From Gammaproteobacteria bacterium Ga0077554 (GTDB lineage: Bacteria > Pseudomonadota > Gammaproteobacteria > Ga0077554 > Ga007554), in assembly GCA_001464585.1 (NCBI GenBank), contig LNFF01000012.1:1-64000 (forward strand): a stretch of 64,000 bases of DNA, given 5' to 3'. Shown here one piece after another: positions 46,418 through 56,800 of the stretch. The position numbers were made by a program, and so were the translations under genes. Under the pieces are notes generated by a model, which had not been told where the DNA came from, did no database searches, and worked only from the letters and a program-made list of their open reading frames with translations. The first letter of the stretch is position 1. Every line of letters begins with the position of its first letter.

Positions 46418-47218
46418 TTAATTTGTTGTATTCGTCCCAAGCTTACTCAATAAAGATTCGATCGCCTGGGCAAACACGGCAGGTGATTGCGCTCCAACAA
46501 TCTGTATGGCATCCACAAGTTTTTTTCCGTCAATGCGCCCCACAAAAAAGGTAGGTGTTCCTTCTATTCCAACACTCTGCCCATAAGTAAAATCACTGGC
46601 AACTTCCTTGGCCTGTTTGGCGTCTTTCAAACAAGTATCGAAAGATACAGGATTAATCTTCAGTGTCTTGGCAAGCTCCTCATACAGGGCTTTACCGAGG
46701 CGTTTCTGGTTTATAAAGAGACTATCGTGCATTTCCCAATAAGCACCCTGCTCGCCCGCGCAATTGGCAGCAATCGACGCACTTATTGCGTTGGGATGAA
46801 ACTCCAAGGGAAAGTCACGGAAAATATATTGCACTTTTCCAGTGTCTATATAGTCTTTCTTCAAAGCAGGTAGAGCTTGCGCATGGAAGCGCCCGCAAAA
46901 AGGGCACTCATAATCGGAAAACTCGACAATCGCTATCTTCGCATTCACATTGCCACGCACCGGATCATCATCAAGCTCAACCTGTGTGACTGGGGGTGGG
47001 GGAGGTGCTCCTTGCGCCCCTTTTTGCAGCGCTGACAAAATTTGTTTGATCGTTCCAACGTCTGCGCTCAAGGCTGTAATCTGACTACTCATTTCTGTGA
47101 GTTTTTTAGAAAGCTCCTGATTATTGTCATTGGCAGCATCCATGGGACGATGCGCGGCGCACGAAGAAAGCACTGTGCATAATAAAAAAATCCGGAACAT
47201 CTGCGTAAAAAAATTCAC
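46418..47218 (-). CDS. DsbA-family thiol-disulfide lipoprotein
   Basis: The 266-residue lipoprotein has a signal peptide ending in the lipobox LSSC (Cys20), then a coiled-coil stretch (residues 34-66) and a Pro-rich linker. The thioredoxin-like domain has the redox motif CPFC at 105-108 and the cis-Pro loop GIEGTPTFFVG. It should catalyse disulfide formation or isomerisation in the periplasm, held to a membrane by lipid. It starts at GTG, with AGGA eight bases upstream. It stands alone between the EPS locus and the CPBP protease; a role in folding secreted EPS proteins is only inferred. Confidence 0.9.
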   Translation of the reverse strand: MNFFTQMFRIFLLCTVLSSCAAHRPMDAANDNNQELSKKLTEMSSQITALSADVGTIKQILSALQKGAQGAPPPPPVTQVELDDDPVRGNVNAKIAIVEFSDYECPFCGRFHAQALPALKKDYIDTGKVQYIFRDFPLEFHPNAISASIAANCAGEQGAYWEMHDSLFINQKRLGKALYEELAKTLKINPVSFDTCLKDAKQAKEVASDFTYGQSVGIEGTPTFFVGRIDGKKLVDAIQIVGAQSPAVFAQAIESLLSKLGTNTTN

Positions 47219-47329
47219 TTTGGTGATCCTATGCTAATGAAAGGAAAGATAAAGAAATTATTTGGGGTTTGCATGTCCATAACAAGTTTAGCTTGAAATT
47301 GTTACAACTTGATTACCCGTATTGAAGGT

Positions 47330-47405
47330 CTATGCAAGACCAAGCACGGCGATTCATTAGATCTCTGCGATCTTAAGATTCCTCGCTATGCTCGGAATGA
47401 CAGAG
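47330..47405. repeat. Dispersed repeat copy 8
   Basis: GATCTCTGCGATCTTAAG, then ATTCCTCGCTATGCTCGGAA and TGACAGAGG form a short copy in the 269-base gap between the DsbA-like and CPBP genes. Confidence 0.7.
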
Positions 47406-47487
47406 GTGAATGCCATGGAAATATCCCGCCACCTCGCTTTCAGATCCTCACTTCTGGTACCAGAGGGGATTATTTACTTTGCAATTT

Positions 47488-48183
47488 TTACCAAAACTGC
47501 CAGTTTCCGGTTCTAATAACCCAGACACCTAAAAGCGCATTGGTAATAGCATGGGAAAAAATCGGTATCCAGAGATTATTACTGCGCATATAGAGCCAGC
47601 CATAAGCGCAACCCGCCAGTATTCCGGCCAACCACAGGTTATGCTCCATGCCAAAAAGCACTGCAGTAATAATAAAAGCCTTGATACTGGCCTTGGCTGG
47701 AGAAACTTGCAGAAAATTGCTATTGTCTATCCATCTGAGTACGAATGAACGCCAGAACAGTTCCTCCATCACAGGCACAATCAATGCCGCGCCCACAAGG
47801 CGAAATGCAACGAGTAGCCAGTTGATCTGCCCATCTTCAGACCCAGGATTAAAACCCGATGTATCCCCACCCAGCGTCGCCCAGCCTTGATCCAGGTTGA
47901 TCCACAGCACAAACACGACTATGCCGGTAATCGCAGCAATAACCCAGTCCGTTGCTTTTGCTGAAACAGGCAAAACAAGTTCCGAATAATGTCTCCACAA
48001 CCAAATCAGCGCCACCAGAACGGCGCCAACCTTGATGGGGTACAACCACCTGGAATCCCAGTCACGGAGATGTCCCAGCTCCTGAAACACCACCAAGCCT
48101 GAGGCAATGGCTAAAAATACAATATAGATAGCAAAGGGTAAAATACGACTAAATGCGGGGCGTGCAGTTAAATTCATTGGCAT
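47488..48183 (-). CDS. CPBP (CAAX-like) glutamic intramembrane protease, exosortase-associated type
   Basis: The 231-residue polytopic membrane protein has the three motifs of the CPBP/Abi family: EELFWR (Glu140, Glu141, Arg145), H181 in FGMEHNLWLAG, and H211/N215 in FSHAITNALLG. Related CAAX-type proteins occur in exosortase loci, which supports a link to PEP-CTERM processing here, 9 kb from xrtB. It starts at ATG 48183, directly inside a partial copy of the inverted repeat seen at 1458. It could also be a general membrane-protein protease unrelated to EPS. Confidence 0.85.
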   Translation of the reverse strand: MPMNLTARPAFSRILPFAIYIVFLAIASGLVVFQELGHLRDWDSRWLYPIKVGAVLVALIWLWRHYSELVLPVSAKATDWVIAAITGIVVFVLWINLDQGWATLGGDTSGFNPGSEDGQINWLLVAFRLVGAALIVPVMEELFWRSFVLRWIDNSNFLQVSPAKASIKAFIITAVLFGMEHNLWLAGILAGCAYGWLYMRSNNLWIPIFSHAITNALLGVWVIRTGNWQFW

Positions 48184-48210
48184 GTAGAAGTTCAGACTTG
48201 ACCTGATAGT
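48183..48210. repeat. Single arm of the inverted repeat seen at 1458-1526
   Basis: TGTAGAAGTTCAGACTTGAC followed by CTGATAGT differs from the arm at 1455-1482 at about three positions. It lies between the CPBP start codon and the mtiP stop codon. The second arm is absent. Confidence 0.7.
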
Positions 48211-48215
48211 GGCAC

Positions 48216-48959
48216 TTACACCAATGGCACGACATGGCCTAGTAATTCGCGCACTTTCTCCATGCCCGTTTTTACGGTGGCGTCGATTTCTTCCATTTTA
48301 ATGATGCTGCCGCCGCCACGACCCGCTGCCCAATTAACACTAACGGCGCAGGTAGCGTAGCCTAGGCTCAGCTCACGTGCCAGTGCGGCTTCAGGCATGC
48401 CGGTCATACCCACCATGGCGCAACCGTCACGCTCCATACGGTCAATTTCAGCGGCAGTTTCGAGACGTGGGCCTTGGGTAACACCGTAGGTGCCACCCTC
48501 GCAAACATCGAGTTGCGCGGCATGACAGCCTTTGAGCAAGCGTTGACGTAAAGTTTCGTCGTAGGGAAAAGTAAAGTCAATATGCACTACCTGGGTTAAT
48601 CCATCTTCAAAAAAGGTATTTTTGCGCGACCAGGTGTAGTCTATGATTTGATCTGGAATAATCAGCCGTCCCGGCACCATATCATTGCGTATACCCCCGA
48701 CAGCCGCAATAGCAATAATATTGCTTACACCGGCATGTTGTAATGCCCAAATATTGGCGCGGTAATTGATTTTGTGCGGTGGAATGGTGTGTCCATAGCC
48801 GTGGCGCGCGAGAAATACGACTTCTTTACCACATAATATGCCGTGCGTTAATGGACCCGAAGCTTCGCCATAGGGCGTGTGGACGACTTCGCGCCGGATA
48901 ATTTCCAGCGATTTGAGGGAAGTTAAACCGGTACCACCGATAAGGGCAAGTTTTGTCAT
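48216..48959 (-). CDS. mtiP: S-methyl-5'-thioinosine phosphorylase
   Basis: This purine-nucleoside phosphorylase of the methylthioadenosine salvage route splits methylthioinosine to hypoxanthine and methylthioribose-1-phosphate. The family opening ALIGGTGLTSL is followed by FLARHGYGHTIPPHKINYRA and QGPRLETAAEIDRMERDGC. DQIIDYTWSRKNTFF and VGMTGMPEAALARELSLGYA match the Pseudomonas enzyme that I remember. The product hypoxanthine would feed the hpt enzyme encoded next door. The length of 247 is normal. It could be called MtnP in automatic annotation. Confidence 0.88.
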   Translation of the reverse strand: MTKLALIGGTGLTSLKSLEIIRREVVHTPYGEASGPLTHGILCGKEVVFLARHGYGHTIPPHKINYRANIWALQHAGVSNIIAIAAVGGIRNDMVPGRLIIPDQIIDYTWSRKNTFFEDGLTQVVHIDFTFPYDETLRQRLLKGCHAAQLDVCEGGTYGVTQGPRLETAAEIDRMERDGCAMVGMTGMPEAALARELSLGYATCAVSVNWAAGRGGGSIIKMEEIDATVKTGMEKVRELLGHVVPLV

Positions 48960-49031
48960 GGGATTAAGTGTTTTCTAAGTGACTTTAAAAATCGTAGCCG
49001 TTGCCGAAATACGCAACGGAGCCTGAAAATT

Positions 49032-49598
49032 TTATTTATTCAACATGTCGTCCGCAACTGCATAGATGCCGGGGGCGTTGCGTAAATAGCCTTTATAATC
49101 CATACCGTATCCAAATACATAGCGGTCTTCTACATCCAGACCTTTAAACGTCGCTTTGAGCCCATTCTTTCTGTCGTGCAATTTTTCGACCAGTACGGCG
49201 GTATGCACCGCCTGCGCGCCATCGGCTTTGCATTCGTCAATGATGGCGGCCAGCGTGATGCCTTCGTCAAGAATATCGTCGATCAGCAACACAACACGGT
49301 CTTTCATTGAGCAGGCCGGTTTGGCGACCCAGCGCAAGGTACCGCCTTGTGTGTTGCCGCGATAACGCGTGGCATGGATGTAGTCAATCTGCATGGGAAA
49401 ATCCAGGCGCGCCAATAAACTCCCGGCGGGAATCAGCCCGCCAATCATGACGCACAATACCAATGGGTTAGTGTCGCCCAATTGTGCGCTAATTGCGGCG
49501 GCCATGCGATCCAACGCGGCATCTACGGCCTGGCGGGAGTGCAGTAGATCAGCCTTGGCATAAACTGCCTCAGCGCTTTGCTTATCGATGTGGGTCAT
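49032..49598 (-). CDS. hpt: Hypoxanthine-guanine phosphoribosyltransferase
   Basis: This cytoplasmic enzyme adds PRPP to hypoxanthine or guanine to make IMP or GMP. The PRPP loop VVLLIDDILDEGITLAAII is near residue 100; the N-terminal MIGGLIPAGSLLARL and ATRYRGNTQGG are phosphoribosyl and flexible loops. The length of 188 is normal. It lies 72 bases upstream of mtiP in the same direction, so hypoxanthine from MTI could be recycled directly; this coupling is inferred. Confidence 0.92.
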   Translation of the reverse strand: MTHIDKQSAEAVYAKADLLHSRQAVDAALDRMAAAISAQLGDTNPLVLCVMIGGLIPAGSLLARLDFPMQIDYIHATRYRGNTQGGTLRWVAKPACSMKDRVVLLIDDILDEGITLAAIIDECKADGAQAVHTAVLVEKLHDRKNGLKATFKGLDVEDRYVFGYGMDYKGYLRNAPGIYAVADDMLNK

Positions 49599-49623
49599 GG
49601 TTGAAATCCGTTAAAAATATTAT

Positions 49624-50706
49624 TTATTGTAATGGTGGGTCAATGACACTGCCATTCGGTGTGAGCGGCAGCCGTGGCATTTTTTGTTCGGGAAATTTTC
49701 CGGTGAGGGTATCCAGGAACACAGTGATGTCCTGCACCTGTTGGTCGGTCAAGTCCACGTTCAACTGGGTTTTACCCATCACCCGCACCGCTTCGCCGAG
49801 CTTTTTAACCGTGCCGTTGTGAAAATACGGCGCAGTAACGGAGACATTCCGCAAGCCGGTCACACGCCACATGCGCCGGTCACTTTCAATGCCGGTGACA
49901 TTATAACGCCCTAGGTCATCAGCCAGTTGATATTGTTGCTCGTAAGTACTGCCCTTGTAGTTGGGAAACAGTTCATAAAACCCCTCGCCCATCTGAAACG
50001 CCAAGCCGGGCACGGGGCCAGCCATGTTGACCCAGAAATGGCAGGAGACGCATTGCACTTTTTGAAATTCATCAAGACCGCGCTTGGCCTGTGCTGAAAT
50101 AGCCCGCTTATCTCCGCGCAGATAGCGGTCGTATGCGCTGTCGGGCGTAACCAGGGTGCGCTCATAGGTGGCGATGGCTTTGGCGATATTGGTGTAGCTC
50201 ACGGCCTCTGCGCCACCAAAGACTTTAGTAAACTGGCTGACATAACCAGGAATCGCGGCAATGCGCGCAACCACGGCCTGCTCATTGGGCATGCCCATTT
50301 CTGTAGCGCTCAGCAGATGGGTTTTCACCTGGTCTTCAAGGCTGACCGCACGGCCATCACGGTACAGCACGGTGCTGAATGCAGCGTTCCATACCGTAGG
50401 CGCACCGCGTGGGCCGGGTTTGCCATTCACGCCTATCGACACGGCGCGGCCATCTTCACCACCGGCCATGACATTGTGGCAGGTGTTACACGAATGGGTG
50501 CCAGTGACGGATAAACGCGGATCAAAAAACAACTGCTGACCCAGTGCGACCTTGGCGCGGCTCATGGGGTTGTCTTGAGGTATCGGCGGTTGTTTGGGCA
50601 AGGGTTGCAAGGCTTGAAAAGGCGCTGCGCTCACAGAGGCTGCCATGCTTAAGTACATTAAACTGGCGCTGACGGCTAATAGTAAGCCGCGATGTGTTAC
50701 TTTCAT
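49624..50706 (-). CDS. Dihaem cytochrome c peroxidase, MauG/CcpA-like
   Basis: The 360-residue periplasmic protein has a signal peptide (THRGLLLAVSASLMYLSMAA) and two c-type haem sites, CNTCH (73-77) and CVSCH (219-223). It would reduce hydrogen peroxide using cytochrome c electrons; MauG-type enzymes use the same fold for protein oxidation. VWNAAFSTVLYRDGRAVSLE and YFHNGTVKKLGEAVRVMGKT are usual family segments. I start at ATG 50706; upstream in-frame codons overlap prmB and add no signal. It lies between prmB and hpt with no obvious partner. Confidence 0.9.
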   Translation of the reverse strand: MKVTHRGLLLAVSASLMYLSMAASVSAAPFQALQPLPKQPPIPQDNPMSRAKVALGQQLFFDPRLSVTGTHSCNTCHNVMAGGEDGRAVSIGVNGKPGPRGAPTVWNAAFSTVLYRDGRAVSLEDQVKTHLLSATEMGMPNEQAVVARIAAIPGYVSQFTKVFGGAEAVSYTNIAKAIATYERTLVTPDSAYDRYLRGDKRAISAQAKRGLDEFQKVQCVSCHFWVNMAGPVPGLAFQMGEGFYELFPNYKGSTYEQQYQLADDLGRYNVTGIESDRRMWRVTGLRNVSVTAPYFHNGTVKKLGEAVRVMGKTQLNVDLTDQQVQDITVFLDTLTGKFPEQKMPRLPLTPNGSVIDPPLQ

Positions 50707-50774
50707 GAAAATTCCTGTGTAATTCTGCAAAAAAATGATGGATGATGCTAACATGCGGTGGCTGCCCGCGTGCA

Positions 50775-51713
50775 TTACAGCGCTTGCGCATCCTCGGCGA
50801 TAAATTCGTGGTGATATTCCTGCAAGGCATTATGGGTCAGCATAAACACCCCGCCACCGCCGCGCTCAAACTCCGGCCATATAAAGGGCACATCGGGAAA
50901 GCGTTCGATCAAAGCCTCTTCGCTGTTACCCACTTCAACTACCAGCAACCCGCCCGGCGCCAAATACTGCAAGGCATCGCGCAAAATACGCACGGCAGCA
51001 TCCAGCCCCTCTGCGCCAGACACCAGCGCCAGTGACGGCTCGCGGTGATATTCCTGCGGCAGCGCGGCCATTTCATGAAACGCTGCATAGGGTGGGTTGC
51101 TGACGATGAGATCGTATTGGCGCCCATTCAGCCCTGCAAATAAATCTGACTCTATCGCCTGCACGCGCGTTTCCAGCCCATGTTTACTAATATTAATCTT
51201 GGCTACTGCCAGAGCATCGAGTGAGATGTCGCTGGCATCTACCAGCGCCTCGGGAAAAGCCTGGGCGCAGGCGATGGCGATGCAGCCACTGCCAGTGCAT
51301 AAATCAAGTACATTGGCGACTTGATCAGGCATCAGCCACGGCGCAAAACCACTTTCAATCAATTCAGCAATCGGAGAACGCGGCACTAACACGCGTTCGT
51401 CCACATAGAAACTCAATCCGGCAAACCACGCTTCATGGGTGAGGTAGGGTGCTGGCAGGCGCTCATTCACACGCCGCTCCAATAATTTAATGACGGCGCG
51501 GCGCTCGCCCATCGTCAGCCGCGCCTGCATCAGTTCGGCGGGCAGGCCGTGCTTAAGATGCAGGGCGTGCAATACCAGATACAAGGCTTCATCGACGGGG
51601 TTGTCTGTGCCGTGACCAAAAAACAGATTGGCTTCGCTGAAACGGCTGGCACCCCACCGCACAAAATCGCGCAGGGTGTGGAGTTGTTCGGCTATATCGT
51701 TGTCTACATCCAT
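50775..51713 (-). CDS. prmB: Ribosomal protein uL3 glutamine N5-methyltransferase
   Basis: This SAM-dependent methyltransferase methylates a glutamine of ribosomal protein L3. The SAM loop DLCTGSGCI is at 137-145 and the catalytic NPPY at 206-209, followed by [17 protein letters not shown]. The N-terminal helical region ([20 protein letters not shown]) is typical of PrmB rather than PrmC. The start at 51713 ([14 protein letters not shown]) gives the normal length of about 312; an upstream in-frame start adds 11 residues. Confidence 0.94.
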   Translation of the reverse strand: MDVDNDIAEQLHTLRDFVRWGASRFSEANLFFGHGTDNPVDEALYLVLHALHLKHGLPAELMQARLTMGERRAVIKLLERRVNERLPAPYLTHEAWFAGLSFYVDERVLVPRSPIAELIESGFAPWLMPDQVANVLDLCTGSGCIAIACAQAFPEALVDASDISLDALAVAKINISKHGLETRVQAIESDLFAGLNGRQYDLIVSNPPYAAFHEMAALPQEYHREPSLALVSGAEGLDAAVRILRDALQYLAPGGLLVVEVGNSEEALIERFPDVPFIWPEFERGGGGVFMLTHNALQEYHHEFIAEDAQAL

Positions 51714-52079
51714 GGGGTTTGGTCTTGTTGTAAAGCGTACAAGCATACCTCATCTACGGTCATCCCGCCTAGCCAAAAAGAAGGAGAGTGGCCTGAAGAC
51801 CCTTATCCTGGTCAGGCCAGACGTCTACTTTTGGCGTCTAGAGACACCTATTCCGGTGAAGAGGATTCTGCGGGTCAAGCGGGTTCTGTCATGCTTCCGC
51901 AAAGGCAAACTATTGTAGAGTATAATAATTACTTGAAATTTACAGGTGGCTTGTAAATTCGCTAAAATCACGCTCGCGGAATGACCCTGATGTTCTGAAC
52001 ACGGGCAAAATGCGGGCCGTGAAGCGGTAGCCTATTTTTATAGAGGTGTCTTATAGTTATCCAACTCACAACGCGGTTA
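51714..52079. promoter_or_regulatory. Divergent intergenic region with a sigma-70-like promoter for tamA
   Basis: TTTACA (51939) and TAAAAT (51963) with an 18-base spacer point toward tamA, starting transcription about 100 bases before its start. The remaining 366-base gap holds no gene I can support; a frame rich in Lys and Arg near 51780-51915 is not recognisable. Confidence 0.35.
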
Positions 52080-53843
52080 ATGCCCAGACTTTACCCTGTC
52101 TTTTTTGTAATAATTTTTCTCAGCCATCTACCTGCGGCATGGGCAGAAGTGCTGGATGTTAAAATTGAAGGCTTAACGGGCGCCACGCTGGAAAACGTGC
52201 GTAAACTGCTGAGTATTGAACAGCAAAAAACTGACCCTGATTTATTCGAGGCACGCATTCGTCGCCTGCATCGTAATGCACCGGGGGAAATCAAACAGGC
52301 GCTGGAACCTTTTGGCTATTACGATCCCACTATTTCCGCCAGCTTGACACAGCCGAGCCCCGATCACTGGCTCGCCATCTACCAGATTGATCCGGGGCTT
52401 GCAGTGCGCGTTGCCACGATTGATTTAAAATTGACTGGTGAAGGAATCAATGATGGTCAATTTCAAGCGTTGATCAGTAACTTTCCCTTGCGTAAAGGCG
52501 ATACACTGGATCACGCACGCTATGAGTCCGGCAAGCGTGCTTTCCTGATGTTAGCCACTGAAAACGGTTATCGCGATGCTCAATTACTGACGCATGAAAT
52601 CCGGGTACAACCTGAACTGCACACGGCTGACATACTGTTGCACTTTGATACGGGACGCCGTTACCGTTTTGGCAAGGTGGATTTCATACAAATCGGGGAT
52701 CCCGAAAAATCACAACTTGATCCCGAGTTTCTGGCACGTTTTATTGCCTTTGAAGAAGGCACGCCCTACTCTACCACGCGTTTATTTGAGGTTCAGAATG
52801 CCCTTTCTGACAGTGATTATTTTGACATTGTTGAAATGAAACCCCGCCCTGACAAAATTGAGAATTTTGAAATCCCCATAGATATAGAATTAGAGCCGCG
52901 CAGCAAGCATCGTTATACTGCGGGCCTGGGCTATGGAACAGACACGGGGATTCGCGGTAGCCTCGGATGGGAAAATCGGCAAGTGAATAGCTCAGGACAT
53001 CGCTTTAAAGCCGAAGCAAAAGTTTCTGAAATAAAAACCAATATTACTGGAAAATACCGCATTCCTATGCGTAACCCCCGCACTGACCGCATTGAATTAA
53101 CCTCGGCATGGTTGACCGAAAGCATTGCAAGCGCCCGCAGTGAAAGTGAAACTTTTCTGATAGGCGCAAGCCATACTTTGAGCCGGCGTAGCGGTTGGCT
53201 TGAAACGATGTATCTCAACTACCAAAAAGAATCGTTTTCCATAGGAGGTACCTCGGGTGAAAGCAGCCTGTTATTGCCGGGCATCAGTTGGTCGCGCGTT
53301 GATGCCAATAGCCGAATTTATACTCGCCGTGGTTCGCGCCTGTTAGTGGATATCAAGGGCACGCATCCCACCCTGGGATCAAAGTTTCAGTTTCTGCAAT
53401 TGCGCCTGCAGGGTAAATTGATTCGGCCCATACTGGAAAACGGTCGTATTACCTTGCGTGGAGATGCCGGTTTGACTCGCATCCAGGACTTCGCCGAACT
53501 CCCCACATCACTGCGTTTTTTTGCGGGCGGAGATCAAAGTGTACGGGGCTATGATTATAACAGCCTCAGCCCAAAAGACTCCTCAGGCAGAGTGTTGGGG
53601 GGCGAACAACTGCTGGTAGGCAGCACCGAATATGAATATTCATGGACTGAAAAATGGAGTAGCGGTATTTTTTTCGATATTGGTAATGCGGTGGATGACT
53701 GGGCACAAAAATTAAAACGCGGCGCCGGATTTGGCGTACGCTGGAAATCACCTGTAGGACTGATCCGCGTAGATCTGGCGTGGGCCTTGAGCGACCTGGA
53801 TAATCCCTGGCGTTTCCATCTCGTGATTGGACCTGACCTGTGA
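52080..53843 (+). CDS. tamA: Translocation and assembly module protein TamA
   Basis: TamA is an Omp85-type outer-membrane barrel that works with TamB in envelope assembly and phospholipid transport. A signal peptide (VFFVIIFLSHLPAAWA) precedes three POTRA-type domains to about residue 270 (DVKIEGLTGATLENV...). The barrel follows, with HRYTAGLGYGTDTGIRGSLG and the Omp85 loop RFFAGGDQSVRGYDYNSLSP near residue 480-500. The length of 587 is normal. The tamB GTG overlaps its TGA. No strong ribosome-binding site precedes the ATG. Confidence 0.95.
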   Translation: MPRLYPVFFVIIFLSHLPAAWAEVLDVKIEGLTGATLENVRKLLSIEQQKTDPDLFEARIRRLHRNAPGEIKQALEPFGYYDPTISASLTQPSPDHWLAIYQIDPGLAVRVATIDLKLTGEGINDGQFQALISNFPLRKGDTLDHARYESGKRAFLMLATENGYRDAQLLTHEIRVQPELHTADILLHFDTGRRYRFGKVDFIQIGDPEKSQLDPEFLARFIAFEEGTPYSTTRLFEVQNALSDSDYFDIVEMKPRPDKIENFEIPIDIELEPRSKHRYTAGLGYGTDTGIRGSLGWENRQVNSSGHRFKAEAKVSEIKTNITGKYRIPMRNPRTDRIELTSAWLTESIASARSESETFLIGASHTLSRRSGWLETMYLNYQKESFSIGGTSGESSLLLPGISWSRVDANSRIYTRRGSRLLVDIKGTHPTLGSKFQFLQLRLQGKLIRPILENGRITLRGDAGLTRIQDFAELPTSLRFFAGGDQSVRGYDYNSLSPKDSSGRVLGGEQLLVGSTEYEYSWTEKWSSGIFFDIGNAVDDWAQKLKRGAGFGVRWKSPVGLIRVDLAWALSDLDNPWRFHLVIGPDL

Positions 53844-56800
53844 GTGACCCTGTAAACGACCCCGGCGCGCCGCAAGTGCCGCAGGCGCAGGATGCGCAGG
53901 AGCGGCCAATCTCCCATAAAGCGGGCGAGCCGACCGACTCTGAGCTTCATCGAGAATACAATCGGCGCAAACTACCGTGGATTTTACTGCTGACTTTTAT
54001 TGTGAGCCTGGGCGCGGCTGCCGTAGGCTTTATAGCGGCTACCGAAAAAGGATTGCAATGGACATTTTCCATGGTGGCACGCAACATTCCGGGGGAACTC
54101 CACGTAGATCATCTTGCAGGACGTTTGATTGGACCCCTTTCACTGCGCGGCCTGCGCTACACTACTGCCAAAAAAAATATTACGCTCTCCATTGAGAAAT
54201 TAGAAGCGGAGATTCGGCCGCTGGCTTTATTGTATGAACGCATACATATTTCCCGGCTGGACATCACCGGTGTGAGTTATACTCAACTACCCAGTCAGGA
54301 TCCATTGACAGCGCCGCCAGATATTCAGCTACCGTTCGGCATTACACTTGATCAGGCGTCTATAACCAATCTCACGGTGAATCTGCCTCAGTTGAAGCAG
54401 GTGCCGATTGATCGCATCACCCTCACGGGTAAAACCCTGCGCGGCCGTCTTCACATTGATGCATTTAATGTAGTGTCCAATTCTTTTCAGGCACGCGCAC
54501 GCGGCACTCTTAGACCACTAAATGATTATCCATTGAGCGTAACCATTAATTGGTCAGCTTCGCCACAGAATTATCCTGTTGTGACTGGCCAGGCCACGCT
54601 GACCGGCAACCTGGTGAAGAACCTTAATATTTCTCAAAGCGTTAATACGCCACTCAGAGCGACCCTCCATGGCACCGTAAAAAATATGTTTACTGCGATG
54701 CAATGGCAGGCGAATCTTGCCGTCGACAAGACTAACATAAATAGCATTAATAAAAGCTGGCCTGTCATTGAAATGGGCGGAAAACTTCGTCTTGAAACGC
54801 AGGCGTACGACGGTGGCAAATCCAATCGCATTATTGCAGAGGGCGCCCTTCAGGCCACCCACCAGAAATATACGCTAAACACTACAGCACGCGCCAATTT
54901 CTCTGATGATAAATGGTACATTGAACAAGCTACCCTCGCCCTGCCTGACAACCCGGCACGCATTATATTTAAGGGAGCGCTGGGTGAAGGTTTGATTCCT
55001 GCGCTCTCTCAAGCAGATCAACCCTGGCAATTAACCGGCCGCTGGCATGAACTTGCCTGGCCATTCAATGCAAAGCCCGGCGCAGCCATCAATCACAGCG
55101 AAGCTATCATTGCCAGCAAAGAAGGCGGCTTTAGCTTCGCGGGAAATCTTGACGCCTATCAGTTCACGGCAGAAGGCAGCGTAAGCGGAGCCACTTTGCC
55201 GTCGGGTCATTGGATCGCCGCAGGCGTTGGCGACCGTGAAAGTCTGGTGCTTGATGAAATACAGGCAGATATTCTGCAGGGGCATCTCATTGCTCAAGGC
55301 GAGATACACTGGCCCCAACCCCGTCCTTCATCTCGCCAAAAAAATTCACGGGAAAGTTCACCGCTAAGCTGGTCTGTAGACATCACGGGCAGTGATCTTA
55401 ATCCCGGACAACAGTGGCCCACATGGCCGGGGCAACTTGATTTTCAAGCCCGTATTCATAATGAAGAACCCAACACAGGGAATCCCTCTGCAATCACCCT
55501 CGAAATCAGCGAGCTTACAGGGCAATTACGCGACGTCCCCCTGAATGGCGAAGCATTATTAATAATAGATAAAAATACCTATGCAATACCGCACCTGACA
55601 CTTGCTTCAGGATCATCTCGCCTGAGCGCAAAGGGCACACTGGACGAAGCATGGAACCTCCAATGGGAGATGGAGATTCCTAATATCAATGAAATTATGC
55701 CTGCGGCACCCTTAAAACACAGCGGCATACTTCAAGGCAAAGGCCGGCTTACCGGGCCAAGAAAGCAGCCGTATATTAATGCCGAACTACAAGGCAAAAG
55801 TCTCATGATGGGAGAGAAATATAAAATCGGGGACGTGCGTCTTTTAGTGGACGTGGACACTCAAAACCAGTTGGCATCGCAACTTGACCTGATAGCCAGC
55901 GGCATAACCATTGGTAACCAGCTTATTGATAATGTCATGGTGAAAGGCCGTGGCCAGGCACAAAATCATGTGATAGACGCGACCCTTAAAACCCGTGAAA
56001 ACACACTGGTGTTGCGCGCAGAAGGTGCGCTGGGAACAGATCCCATCACTTTCAATAGTGCACAACCTGACACCCCACTGTGGAGCGGCCAGCTCACTCA
56101 AGCCAATATGACATCACGTGCATTAGGCTATTGGCCACTGACGACTCCGGGAAGCTTAACCCTCACTACCGATCACGCACAGCTCGGCCCGTGGTGCTGG
56201 ACACAACAGACAGCGCAGATTTGCGCCGAGGCAAATCGCGCAGAGAAGACGGGCTGGCAGGTGAACGCGCATACGACCAATCTGCCGATGAATTGGTTTC
56301 AACCTTTCCTGCCTCCGCAGGCTATTGTAGCAGGCACGTTTAATGCGACAGCCACTGCTTATCTCAGCCCCGATGGCATTGTCACCGGCACTGCGAAATT
56401 CATACCCTCTGCGGGCGCAATTGTTCATCAGTTGGCAGACGATCAAAACCTGATTCTGGCTTACACCCAAGGCCTGATAGAAGCCAACCTGGAAGCGGAT
56501 ACGCTCAACGCGCGCGCCGCATTAACCTTGACGGACCGAGGCACGCTGGATGGCACCCTGCAATTACCCCGCTCTGCACTGCCTGCCTTCTTAACCAATC
56601 CTACTCCCGCAACAGCCGCGCAGACCCCGCCACCAGGGGCGGCGCAAATAAAAGCCACGTTGAATGCAGAAATTCGTGAGCTGAGCGTGCTACCTGATTT
56701 CTTTCCTGAAATTGAAGATACACAAGGGAAAGTTAATATTGCATTAGGTGTTGAAGGCACGGTCGATCAGCCCCGTTTCAGCGGTTATGCCAAACTGGAA

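Noticed and set aside
51549-51956. Open frames across the prmB-tamA gap
   Set aside because: They overlap prmB in antisense and show no family resemblance or ribosome-binding site.
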